From: Hyphomonadaceae bacterium
GTDB lineage: Bacteria > Pseudomonadota > Alphaproteobacteria > Caulobacterales > Aquidulcibacteraceae
NCBI GenBank assembly: GCA_021731815.1
Contig: JAKFWO010000008.1
Location: 124,001 to 188,000 of the forward strand
DNA: 64,000 bases
Reading direction: 5' to 3'
In this document: piece by piece, positions 8,236 to 16,096 of the stretch
Numbering within the stretch: the stretch's first letter is position 1
How the letters are laid out: each line of letters opens with the position of its first letter
Made by a program: the position numbers and the translations under genes
Notes under the pieces: model-generated
Seen by the model: only the letters and a program-made list of their open reading frames with translations
Database searches by the model: none
Told to the model about the DNA's origin: nothing

Positions 8236-9690
8236 ATGGAACTTCAACTCACCCAGATCGGCGTCTGTATCGGGATCACCGCGCTCATTGCCGGGTTCAC
8301 CATCTGGAAATGCATGCAGGCCAAACCGGCCAATTCCGATTCGACCAATGATTATTTTCTCGCCGGAAAGACCCTGTCCTGGGTGTTCATTGCCGGGTCG
8401 ATCACCCTCACCAATCTCAGCACGGACCAATTGGTCGGCATGAATGGCAATCAACTGGCCAATATCGTGCTGTGGGAACTGGCGGCGGTGGGGGGGCTGA
8501 TGATCCTCGCTTTCGTATTCCTGCCAATCTATTATCGCCATGATTGCACGACGACGACGGAATTACTCGAGAAACGGTTCAAGAACAAGGACATTCGGGC
8601 GGTTATTGCCGTTTTGTTCCTGCTCGGCAACATCTTCATCTATCTGCCGATCCTGCTTTATACCGGATCTTTGTTCATGAAATCCATGTTCGGTCTCGAC
8701 ACCGACATCCTCGTATTGTCGGTGATCTTTGCGGTGGTCGGAGCGGCCTACGCCATTTTTGGCGGGCTGAGGGCGGTGGCGGTGTCCGACACCTATAGCG
8801 GGGTGCTGCTGCTGGGGCTCAGCCTCGTCGTGGTCTGGCTGGCGCTGTCAGCGGTCGGCTTTGACCTGTCGGGGATCCCGGCCGAGCGACTGACGCTGAT
8901 CGGCGGCGATGAGGCGCCGGTGCCCTGGCACACCTTGCTGACCGGGATGATCTTCATCCAGACCTTTTACTGGAGCACCAATCAAACGATCACCCAGCGT
9001 GCCATGGCCGCGCCCACCCTGCGGGAAGCGCAAAAGGGCGTGTTCGCGGCGGCCGCCATCCGCCTGCTCATCGTACCGCCCATTGTCGTGCTGCCTGGGA
9101 TCGTCTCCTACAAGCTCTATGGCGATATCGGCGATCAGGCCTATGGACGGATCGTGGGCGATGTGCTGCCGGCCTGGCTGTCGGGTGCGTTTGCCGCCGC
9201 CATCGCTGCTGCGGTGCTGACGAGCTATAACAGCGTCCTCAATTCCTCGGCGGCGCTCTATGTCTGCGATATTCACGAAAAATATATCGACGCAAAGCCG
9301 CGGGTGAAAAGGCTGAGCAGCTGGATCTCGATCGGTCTTGTCGTGGTCTCGGTGTTTCTGGTACCGATCTATCAGGGCGCCGACAGCATCATCAATCTGG
9401 TGCAGCAACTCAACGGCCTGTTGAGCATGCCCATCCTGTCGGTCTTCATCGTCGGCCTGCTGTTTCGCAATGTCGATGCCCGCGCCGCGATATTGGGGCT
9501 GATTTTTGGTGTCGGACTCTATTCCTTCTTCATCTTCCAATGGACGCCCTTGCATTACATCCATCTGATGTTCATCACCTTGTGGGCGACGGTCGGCTTT
9601 GCGCTGGCCGTGAACCGGCTGGTGTTCGGACGCACCGCAATTCCCTTCTGGGTGCGCGGGAAGGAATTGGGTGACGCCCCGGCCGAGTGA
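8236..9690 (+). CDS. Sodium:solute symporter, SSS (SLC5) family
   Basis: The 484-residue inner-membrane protein has about 13 to 14 hydrophobic segments. It carries SSS-family features: an N-terminal NDYFLAGKTL motif near residue 38, ITLTNLSTDQ in TM1, and VLTSYNSVLNSSAAL near 330, which matches the Na2-site helix. The overall pattern is of the SGLT-like sugar branch rather than the proline (PutP) or pantothenate branches. As last gene of the beta-galactosidase, hydrolase and symporter group it most likely imports the galactoside or free galactose with Na+. The gene has no overlap with its neighbours and converges on a sugar-dehydrogenase-like SDR gene 28 bp away. Confidence 0.87.
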   Translation: MELQLTQIGVCIGITALIAGFTIWKCMQAKPANSDSTNDYFLAGKTLSWVFIAGSITLTNLSTDQLVGMNGNQLANIVLWELAAVGGLMILAFVFLPIYYRHDCTTTTELLEKRFKNKDIRAVIAVLFLLGNIFIYLPILLYTGSLFMKSMFGLDTDILVLSVIFAVVGAAYAIFGGLRAVAVSDTYSGVLLLGLSLVVVWLALSAVGFDLSGIPAERLTLIGGDEAPVPWHTLLTGMIFIQTFYWSTNQTITQRAMAAPTLREAQKGVFAAAAIRLLIVPPIVVLPGIVSYKLYGDIGDQAYGRIVGDVLPAWLSGAFAAAIAAAVLTSYNSVLNSSAALYVCDIHEKYIDAKPRVKRLSSWISIGLVVVSVFLVPIYQGADSIINLVQQLNGLLSMPILSVFIVGLLFRNVDARAAILGLIFGVGLYSFFIFQWTPLHYIHLMFITLWATVGFALAVNRLVFGRTAIPFWVRGKELGDAPAE

Positions 9691-9718
9691 GGCGGAAGAC
9701 GACCAGCCACGCACAAAG

Positions 9719-10549
9719 TCACGGCATGGCGCGACCGCCATCGACCAGCAGGGTCTGGCCGGTGATCATCGCCGCATTGTCCGACGCCAGAAACAAGGCC
9801 GGCCCGGCGACATCCTCACCGGTGATGGTGCGTTTGAGGCTCTGTTGGGCAAGGCATTCGGCAAGGTCTTCGGGATTGACCCATAAGTCGATCTGGCGCT
9901 TGGTCATCACCCAGCCCGGGACCAGCGCATTGACCCGGATTCCGTCGGGCCCCAATTCGCGGGCCAGCGCCCTGGTCAGCCCGAGGATCGCGGCCTTGGC
10001 GGTGACATAGGCCGGATAGCCCGAAAGACCCAAAGTCGCGGAATTGCTGCCCAGATTGATGATCGCGCCCCCGCCCAGACTGCGCATATCCGGGGCGATG
10101 GCCTGGGCCGTGAAAAAATATGGCCGGAGATTGGTCGCAATGGAATCGTCCCAGCCCTCCGGCGACAGGGAAGCGAGGCTGTGGCGGTCGTCGCGCGCGG
10201 CATTGTTGATGAGCACGCCGACCGGCCCGTAATGGGCGCGCGCGCCCTCAATCGCGCCGCGCAGGGCCTCGGGGTCGCGAATGTCGCAGGGCCGGAACCA
10301 TGGCCGCTTGAGACCCTGATCGGCAATGGCCTGCGCCAGCTTTTCGCCCTCCGGAGCCGAGAGCGACACGAAGGAGGTGCTCGCCCCCTGTTGCGCAAAG
10401 GCATGGACGAGAAAAGCCCCGATCCCCGATCCCCCACCCGTGATGAACACATGCGCGCCGCCGAGTTCGGGAAAGCGCGGATAGGATCTTTGCGAAACAC
10501 CCTCGGGTGTGCCGGTGCCCGGAGATGATGGATCCTGCTGCTGGGTCAT
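9719..10549 (-). CDS. SDR oxidoreductase, XylB-like sugar 1-dehydrogenase
   Basis: This 276-residue classical SDR has the cofactor motif TGGGSGIG, the NNAA motif, and an active site with Ser in NLGSNSA and YVTAK. The NNAARDDRH and VMTKRQ segments and the N-terminal YPRFPELGGAHVF strongly recall Caulobacter D-xylose dehydrogenase (XylB), as recalled from memory rather than by search. With alpha- and beta-galactosidases next door, oxidation of galactose at C1 (the De Ley-Doudoroff route) is the likeliest role, but xylose or arabinose remain possible. ATG 10549 is preferred because GGGGAG lies 8 bp upstream; an ATG at 10582 is the alternative. Confidence 0.7.
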   Translation of the reverse strand: MTQQQDPSSPGTGTPEGVSQRSYPRFPELGGAHVFITGGGSGIGAFLVHAFAQQGASTSFVSLSAPEGEKLAQAIADQGLKRPWFRPCDIRDPEALRGAIEGARAHYGPVGVLINNAARDDRHSLASLSPEGWDDSIATNLRPYFFTAQAIAPDMRSLGGGAIINLGSNSATLGLSGYPAYVTAKAAILGLTRALARELGPDGIRVNALVPGWVMTKRQIDLWVNPEDLAECLAQQSLKRTITGEDVAGPALFLASDNAAMITGQTLLVDGGRAMP

Positions 10550-10877
10550 GGAGGGCGCTCCCCGCCGGCTGCGGGCCTTCATGCCCGGTAATGCGTGCAG
10601 CGTGAGCGTCTTTGTCCGATGAAATCAAGAGCAGCCGGCACCCGTACATGAAATGGCCGCCGCGGGATATCGGGGCGCGGTCCCTGGAGCGCGTTCAGGC
10701 GAAAAACCGGAACCGGCAGGATCCACTGATTGAGGTCATTGGCGAAGCGGGCACAGGTTTTCAGGCGGCGCAATTGCGGTTTCTGCTGCTGGTGGTACGG
10801 CTCGCCCCGATCGGAGTGCTGTTCCTGTTATTGGGCGAGATGCGGCGGCGCGGCGCGCAAGCAGCCAAGGCGACTGG
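10550..10877. other. Gap with a partial double-hairpin element
   Basis: No credible gene is seen. Positions 10684-10710 match the left half of the second hairpin of the repeats at 35.7-36.0 kb (CTGGAGCGCGTTCAGGCGAA), but the right arm is missing. The remainder shows nothing recognisable. Confidence 0.5.
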
Positions 10878-11216
10878 TCAGCTTCCGGCGGGATGAGAGG
10901 CAGATTCGCCCCCTGCCACGGTCCCCGGCGCTTCGGGCAGCGCGTAGAATTCGTAACGGGCGGGGGTACGAAACAGGCCCTCGAGCCATTTGGCGGGGCG
11001 TGTGTCCTCGACGATCACCGCATCGGGCGACAGGCCGCGGGCCAGCAGATCGAGCCGTACCTGGCGCACGATCTCGCGCTGGGCGAGTTCGGCGCTGCCG
11101 GCCGGGACGAAAGCGGTGACATAGGCACCACCCGGATGATCCTCGCCCACCCGCGCGCCATGGGGCGATCCCGGCCGCAAGCCCCGGGCATGAACGAATA
11201 ATCGCCAGCGCGCCAT
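10878..11216 (-). CDS. Hypothetical protein, 112 aa
   Basis: This short cytoplasmic-looking protein has no signal peptide or membrane segment. A central stretch is VTAFVPAGSAELAQREIV, and near residues 75-92 lies RPAKWLEGLFRTPARYEFY, which reads as a folded domain rather than random frame. A GGGGG ribosome site lies 7 bp before the ATG. It lies 19 bp after the MaoC gene on the same strand, so it is probably the last gene of the acyl-CoA ligase and hydratase group. Family not recognised. Codon use in this frame resembles its neighbours. Confidence 0.6.
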   Translation of the reverse strand: MARWRLFVHARGLRPGSPHGARVGEDHPGGAYVTAFVPAGSAELAQREIVRQVRLDLLARGLSPDAVIVEDTRPAKWLEGLFRTPARYEFYALPEAPGTVAGGESASHPAGS

Positions 11217-11235
11217 GGTCAGCCCCCGTTTCGCA

Positions 11236-11685
11236 TCATCGGTCGAAGATCAGCGAGATCGTTTCCGCCACACATGCGGGGCGATCCATGCCCTCGATCT
11301 CGATCGTGCATTCATTGATGATTTGCAGCCCGCCCATTTTCGCTTCGGCGGCAATCAGCTTCTGGCGCAGCCGCACCCTCGAACCCGCCGGCGTCATATT
11401 GGTGAAGCGCACTTTGTTGGTGCCATAATTGATCCCGCGGACCACGCCTTCGACCGTGAGGATCTGCGCCGCCAGCATGGGAATGAGCGCAAGCGTCAGA
11501 TAGCCATGGGCGATGGTGCTGCCCAGCTCGCGCGTCGCGCGTTCCACATCGATATGGATCCATTGGTGATCGCCGGTGGTCTCGGCAAACCGGTTGATCC
11601 GGTCCTGATCGATAAGAACCCAATCTGAAACGCCGATTTCCTCGCCCACCAGACCCGGCAAATCGGCGAAAGCAATATTACGCAT
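11236..11685 (-). CDS. MaoC-family (NodN-like) enoyl-CoA hydratase
   Basis: The 149-residue hot-dog protein has the MaoC signature FAETTGDHQWIH, with the catalytic Asp and His of (R)-specific enoyl-CoA hydratases, followed by STIAHGYLTL. Such enzymes hydrate trans-2-enoyl-CoA in fatty-acid breakdown or polyester supply. ATG 11685 with GGAG 5 bp upstream is preferred over the upstream in-frame ATG at 11709. The acyl-CoA ligase gene lies 94 bp upstream on the same strand, which supports a shared acyl-CoA pathway. Confidence 0.85.
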   Translation of the reverse strand: MRNIAFADLPGLVGEEIGVSDWVLIDQDRINRFAETTGDHQWIHIDVERATRELGSTIAHGYLTLALIPMLAAQILTVEGVVRGINYGTNKVRFTNMTPAGSRVRLRQKLIAAEAKMGGLQIINECTIEIEGMDRPACVAETISLIFDR

Positions 11686-11779
11686 CAGAGCTCCAATCCC
11701 GTTTTCCACATTCCTGTCTTTTGGTTGAACGCGCCCGCAACGGACCTGTCAAGCGCGCGAATGGTCCATGTGAATTTTC

Positions 11780-13360
11780 TCAGCTTGTGGGCCAGTATTT
11801 TGCCCGCAAGGCGCGTTTCATGAGCTTGCCGGTCGGCTCACGCGGCAGCGTTTCCACGAAATCCACGCTGCGCGGGCATTTGACCGGCGATAATTGGCTG
11901 CGACAAAAGGCGATGAGCTCTGCTTCGAAAGCGGGGCCGATTTCGGTTCCGGCCAGCGGCTCGACCACGGCCTTGACCGCCTCGCCAAATTCCTCGTCCG
12001 GGATCCCGATCACCGCGGCATCGGCGACCTTCGGATGGGTGAGCAGCACATTTTCCGCTTCCTGGGGATAGATATTCACGCCCCCCGAAATGATCATGAA
12101 CGCCTTGCGGTCGGTGAGATAGAGATAGCCGTCACCATCGACATGGCCGATATCGCCAAGCGTCGTCCAGCCCTCGCGGCTATGGGCCGCCGCGGTCTTT
12201 TCGGGATCATTGTGATATTCGAAGCTGCGGCCATCCGAAAAATAAATGGTCCCGATTTCCCCCGGACCGAGTTCGGCCCCGTCCTCGCCAAGCACGCGCA
12301 GCTTTCCCAGAATGGCGCGCCCGACCGAGCCCTTGCGTGCCAGCCATTCCTCGGGCCCGATCGAGCAATAGCCATTGCCTTCGGTGCCGGCATAATATTC
12401 GTACACGACCTTGCCCCACCAGGCGATCATCTGCTCCTTGACCGGGACCGGGCAGGGGGCCGCCGCATGAATGGCCATTTTGAGGCTCGACATGTCGTAA
12501 CGGGCGCGAATGGTCTCTGGCAGTTTCAGCAATTTCACAAACATGGTTGGCACGGTCTGGGTGTGCGTGACTCCATAAGCGGCGATGAGCTGCAGGAAGC
12601 CCTCGGGCTCGAACCGTTCCATGACGATCGCGGTTGCCCCATGGCGGATCATGGTCATGGTCCAGCGCAGGGGAGCCGCGTGGTACAATGGCGCGGTCGA
12701 GAGATAGATCGAATCCTTCGAAGCCCCGTATAGCGCGCGGGTCATCGCCATCAGCGGATTCTCCGCATCGATGGCCGGATCGGTCATGGGGGTGCGTATC
12801 CCCTTGGGTCGCCCCGTGGTGCCGGAGGAATAGAGCATGTCGGTGCCGGCCGAGGCATCGGCGATCAGTTCCATGGGGCGCATTGCGCGGTCAGCAAGAA
12901 AGTCGCGCCATGCGCCGGACGGTGCGGTGACTGGCCCGCTCATTGGCCCGGTGACTGGCCCGGTCGCTGGCCCGACCACCCATGAAACCGGCCGCATGGC
13001 ATCCGCCGGCAGCAGCGCCAGCGCCTCCTCGACCTTGTCCAAATGATCGGGCGAGACAAAAACCGCCTTTGCCCCGCTATCGGCGAGGATATAGGCGATC
13101 TCGGCGGGCAGCAGCCGCGTCGACAGACAGGCATAATAGAGCCCCGATCGCTGGGCGGCGAAAGCGATTTCGAGAAAGCGCGGGCCATTGTCCATGACCA
13201 GCGCGATGACATCCCCACGCTGCAAACCATGGGCGCGAAAGCTGTGGGCCCCCTGATCGGCCGCCTGGTCGAGTTCGAGGAAGCTCACGCTTTCGCCCGA
13301 AAAACCCATGATGATGGCCGGTTTGTGGGGATCGGTGCGCGCGTGATGGGTGGGATGCAT
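11780..13360 (-). CDS. AMP-forming acyl-CoA synthetase
   Basis: The 526-residue enzyme activates a carboxylic acid to its acyl-CoA through an acyl-AMP. Motifs in order are the nucleotide loop LYSSGTTGRPKG (near 194), the A5 motif YEYYAGTEG (near 342), GWTTLGDIG (near 417), the hinge TDRKAFMIISGG (near 433) and the C-terminal lysine in PREPTGKLMKR. Chain length of the substrate cannot be told. Odd feature: before the nucleotide loop, around residues 129-147, the chain carries a run of TGP/SGP repeats made by a 4 x 12-bp DNA repeat, which lengthens a surface loop. A GCGAGGA site precedes the ATG at 13360. Confidence 0.9.
   Translation of the reverse strand: MHPTHHARTDPHKPAIIMGFSGESVSFLELDQAADQGAHSFRAHGLQRGDVIALVMDNGPRFLEIAFAAQRSGLYYACLSTRLLPAEIAYILADSGAKAVFVSPDHLDKVEEALALLPADAMRPVSWVVGPATGPVTGPMSGPVTAPSGAWRDFLADRAMRPMELIADASAGTDMLYSSGTTGRPKGIRTPMTDPAIDAENPLMAMTRALYGASKDSIYLSTAPLYHAAPLRWTMTMIRHGATAIVMERFEPEGFLQLIAAYGVTHTQTVPTMFVKLLKLPETIRARYDMSSLKMAIHAAAPCPVPVKEQMIAWWGKVVYEYYAGTEGNGYCSIGPEEWLARKGSVGRAILGKLRVLGEDGAELGPGEIGTIYFSDGRSFEYHNDPEKTAAAHSREGWTTLGDIGHVDGDGYLYLTDRKAFMIISGGVNIYPQEAENVLLTHPKVADAAVIGIPDEEFGEAVKAVVEPLAGTEIGPAFEAELIAFCRSQLSPVKCPRSVDFVETLPREPTGKLMKRALRAKYWPTS
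12927..12974. repeat. In-frame tandem repeat, 4 x 12 bp, in the acyl-CoA synthetase gene
   Basis: Units are variants of GTGACTGGCCCG. On the minus strand they encode (A/V/M)(T/S)GP tetrapeptides. The unit is a multiple of three, so the reading frame is kept. Confidence 0.9.
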
Positions 13361-13450
13361 GTGTCCTCGCCTGATGCCGTTTCCCGGTCAGCCCGCGCCA
13401 GCCGGGATCTGCCGGATTTGCGGCGCATCCATGCAAGTTTTCTTCCACTG

Positions 13451-13492
13451 TTCAAGTGCCGGGGTTCAAGTGCCGGGGTTCAAGTGCCGGGG
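13451..13492. repeat. Intergenic tandem repeat, 3 x 14 bp
   Basis: Three identical copies of TTCAAGTGCCGGGG lie between the Smr-domain gene stop and the acyl-CoA synthetase start. They may overlap the promoter of the synthetase gene. Confidence 0.93.
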
Positions 13493-13525
13493 TCCGGCGT
13501 CGGGGCGACAAGGCGGCATTGCGGA

Positions 13526-14158
13526 TCACGATATCGGGGCCGACAGGCGCAGGAAAACATACAGCGCGCCCTCCCCGCCATGACGGCGATGGGCCAGTGC
13601 ATAGCCCGCGACCAGCCGCGCCAGCAGGGGTGCCTCCAGCCAGAGCGGCACCTCGCGCCGCAACGCGCCGCCTTTTCCGGTGATGACCAAAACGCAGCCG
13701 CGCTGTCGTCCGGCGCTGGTGGAGAGGAAATTGACGAGCGCTGCATGGGCTTCGGCGAGACTGTGCCCATGGAGATCGATCCGGGCCGCTGGCGTGATGG
13801 CCCCCTGCTGCACCCGGCGTTCACCCGAGCGGTCGCGGGGAATATGCGCGCCCGAAGGCCGGGTCGGTAATTTGCGGCCTGGTGCAGTGTCAGGCAGCGG
13901 CGTCCCGGAAGGAGATCGCGGGGGCCCCGGCTCATTTCGTGCTTCCGGTCGTGCTTCCGGTCGTGCTTCCGGCCGTGCCTCCCGCCGTGCCTCCGGTCGT
14001 GCTTCCGGCCGTGCCTCCGGATTCGTTTCAGATTCGGAAGGAACGGCCTCGACCGGCCGGGATCGCGACGCCAATGGCCGAGCGGTCGCTGCGACCAGCT
14101 TCCACAATGTCGCCTCGCTCTTGCTCAGCCGACGTTCGCGATTTCCGGATTTCGTCAT
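13526..14158 (-). CDS. Smr-domain protein (MutS2 C-terminal-like)
   Basis: The 210-residue protein has a C-terminal Smr domain: IDLHGHSLAEAH (near 127-138), the central LVITGKGG (near 158-165) and a closing LAHRRHGGEGALYVFL. Smr domains are nucleases or nucleic-acid binders; the stand-alone alphaproteobacterial form is of unknown role. The N-terminal half is a charged low-complexity linker with about seven ARPE repeats (residues about 46-73), made by a 12-bp DNA tandem repeat. The linker is likely disordered. The ATG at 14158 gives MTKSGNRERRLSKSE, the usual start of this family. It stands alone on the minus strand. Confidence 0.85.
   Translation of the reverse strand: MTKSGNRERRLSKSEATLWKLVAATARPLASRSRPVEAVPSESETNPEARPEARPEARREARPEARPEARPEARNEPGPPRSPSGTPLPDTAPGRKLPTRPSGAHIPRDRSGERRVQQGAITPAARIDLHGHSLAEAHAALVNFLSTSAGRQRGCVLVITGKGGALRREVPLWLEAPLLARLVAGYALAHRRHGGEGALYVFLRLSAPIS
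13938..14021. repeat. In-frame tandem repeat, 7 x 12 bp, in the Smr gene
   Basis: Seven units of CGTGCTTCCGGT and close variants encode (EARP)n on the minus strand. Small differences between units are mostly synonymous or give Arg-Arg once. Confidence 0.93.
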
Positions 14159-14208
14159 GGCCCGTCGGCATCATGGTCTGTCAGCATTGGTCCCCAAACA
14201 CCCGCCCC

Positions 14209-15033
14209 TCAATGCCTGCCGGGTTTGCGCTGCAATCCCCCCAACGCCGACAGAAGCAACCCGCGCGGCGCGAGGCCGGCGGAGCGCGCCATCATTGCAT
14301 TGGTCCAGCCGGCAAGACAGACCGGCTGCCGGTTGCGGAAAGCTGTGTAGCCGATCCGCGCGGTCCGCGCCGCACTCATCATGGGTGCGAGTTTCATCAG
14401 CGCCAATCCGCCCATATCGGCGCGTTCCTGAAAATTGGTGGCGACCGGCCCCGGGCACAGGGCACTGGCATGGAGCGCTCCGGCCTTGCTTTCCGCCCCG
14501 CCTGTCTTCCATTCGGCGTTGAGTGCCTCGGTCAGCGACAGGACAAAGGCCTTGCTCGCATAATAGGCCGCCATATTGGGCCCCGGCATGAAGGCCGCAA
14601 CCGAGGCCACATTGAGCACGCCGCCTTTGCCGCGCGCGCGCATGGCACGTCCGAAACGGTGCGCCAGTTCCGTGAGCGCCCGGACATTGAGATCAATGAG
14701 GCCAAGATTGTCCTCGAGCGTCTGGTCGAGAAACCCGCCGGTCAAACCGAAACCGGCATTGTTGACGATCGCGGTCGCTTCGATGCCCTGGCCCTCGGTC
14801 TGCTCGAATAATTCGCGCGGGCCTTCCGGTTTTTGCAGATCGACCGCAACGACCCGGGTGCGGGCACCCAGTGCCTGCAGGGCTTCGGCGACGGAAGCGA
14901 GCTTGTCGGCCGAGCGCGCCGCCAGCACGACGTCATAACCATCGGCCGCAAATTCCCGGGCGAGCGCCTCGCCAATGCCGCCCGAAGCGCCGGTCACTAT
15001 CGCCCAGCCGCGCGGGATGCGTTCATTCGTCAT
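14209..15033 (-). CDS. SDR family NAD(P)-dependent oxidoreductase
   Basis: This 274-residue SDR of the YqjQ/DltE-like group has the cofactor site VTGASGGIG (near 13-21), NNAGFG, and an active site with Ser in NVASVAAF and YYASK. The ending (SALGGLQRKPGRH) resembles a C-terminal membrane-associated tail seen in this group. The natural substrate is unknown. ATG 15033 is preceded by GGGAGGG and starts the protein just before the Rossmann fold. The frame is open to 15198 but without any similarity upstream. It is divergent from another SDR gene across 260 bp. Confidence 0.88.
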   Translation of the reverse strand: MTNERIPRGWAIVTGASGGIGEALAREFAADGYDVVLAARSADKLASVAEALQALGARTRVVAVDLQKPEGPRELFEQTEGQGIEATAIVNNAGFGLTGGFLDQTLEDNLGLIDLNVRALTELAHRFGRAMRARGKGGVLNVASVAAFMPGPNMAAYYASKAFVLSLTEALNAEWKTGGAESKAGALHASALCPGPVATNFQERADMGGLALMKLAPMMSAARTARIGYTAFRNRQPVCLAGWTNAMMARSAGLAPRGLLLSALGGLQRKPGRH

Positions 15034-15119
15034 CTTGCCCTCCCAGGCCTGATTTTTCGGTCTTCCCCAATCATAGCCGAACGCGCCGGGAATGAAATGG
15101 CGCGCGGCATCGGCACTCT

Positions 15120-15141
15120 TGCAGGACCGATGCAGGACCGT
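15120..15141. repeat. Tandem duplication, 2 x 11 bp
   Basis: TGCAGGACCGA is followed by TGCAGGACCGT and a further partial TGCAGG. It lies in the divergent gap between two SDR genes. Confidence 0.8.
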
Positions 15142-15256
15142 TGCAGGCATTGGCGATTGACCAGCCCCTCGCAGACGACGACACTGACGATCGCGCACGC
15201 TATTCCCGAAAATCCCGGGATGAGCCCGCGCAATGCGTCACCACGCCAGAGATCTC

Positions 15257-15290
15257 GAAATGACAGGGATCACGAAATGACAGGGATCAC
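15257..15290. repeat. Tandem duplication, 2 x 17 bp, across a start codon
   Basis: Two identical copies of GAAATGACAGGGATCAC are followed by GAAATGA, so three ATG codons appear 17 bp apart in different frames (15260, 15277, 15294). Only the last is in frame with the SDR gene. AGGGAT inside each unit can act as ribosome site for the next ATG. Confidence 0.93.
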
Positions 15291-15293
15291 GAA

Positions 15294-16064
15294 ATGAAAC
15301 GGGTCGAAGGCAAAAAGGCACTGGTGACAGGGGCGGCCCAGGGACTGGGCGAGGCGATCGCAAAAATGCTGGCCCGCCATGGCGCGCGCGTGGCGCTGAC
15401 CGATATCAATTTCGACGGGGCCGCAGCGGTTGCCGCTGCCATCAACGCCGAAAATCCGGGCTCGGCCTTTGCCTGTCGCCATGACGTGACAAGCGCGGCC
15501 GAATGGGCCGCAACCCTTGCGCGCGCCAATGGCGATCTCGGGGGGCTGAACATCCTTGTCAACAATGCCGGTATCGGCTCGATCGGCACGATCGAGACCG
15601 AGACACTGGAAGCCTTCCGCCGCGTGCAGACCATCGATGTGGAATCCATCTTTATCGGCACGCAATTGGCGCTGCCTTATATGGAGCCCTGCGGCGCGGG
15701 CTCGATCATCAATATTTCCTCGATCGCGGGGCTGATCGCGGCGCATAATCATGTGGCCTACAACACCGCCAAAGCGGCAGTGTGGATGATGACGAAATCG
15801 ATCGCCCTGCATTGCGCGCGCAAAGGCGGCGCGATACGATGCAATTCGATACATCCTGCATTCATCGAGACTCCGATATTGGATGGCATCATTGCGGTGT
15901 TTGGTCGCGAGGAAGGGTATGCCAAGCTCGCCCGGCAGGTTCCGCTCGGCCGGCTGGGCGAACCCGATGATGTGGCTTTCATGGCCCTCTTCCTCGCCAG
16001 CGATGAATCGAAATTCGTTACCGGTGCCGAATTCAAGGTCGATGGCGGCATTTCCGCCCCCTGA
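15294..16064 (+). CDS. SDR family oxidoreductase
   Basis: This 256-residue classical SDR has the NAD(P) site VTGAAQGLG (near 11-19), NNAGIG (near 91), the catalytic Ser in NISSIAG and YNTAK (near 159), and an ending TGAEFKVDGG typical of FabG- and hydroxysteroid-dehydrogenase-like enzymes. An Asp at the end of beta-2 (TDIN) suggests NAD preference. Substrate not readable. The start is the third of three ATGs produced by a 17-bp duplication. The gene ends 32 bp before eipA on the same strand. Confidence 0.88.
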   Translation: MKRVEGKKALVTGAAQGLGEAIAKMLARHGARVALTDINFDGAAAVAAAINAENPGSAFACRHDVTSAAEWAATLARANGDLGGLNILVNNAGIGSIGTIETETLEAFRRVQTIDVESIFIGTQLALPYMEPCGAGSIINISSIAGLIAAHNHVAYNTAKAAVWMMTKSIALHCARKGGAIRCNSIHPAFIETPILDGIIAVFGREEGYAKLARQVPLGRLGEPDDVAFMALFLASDESKFVTGAEFKVDGGISAP

Positions 16065-16096
16065 CAGGGTTTCCAGTCAACCGAACAGGACAGCTC

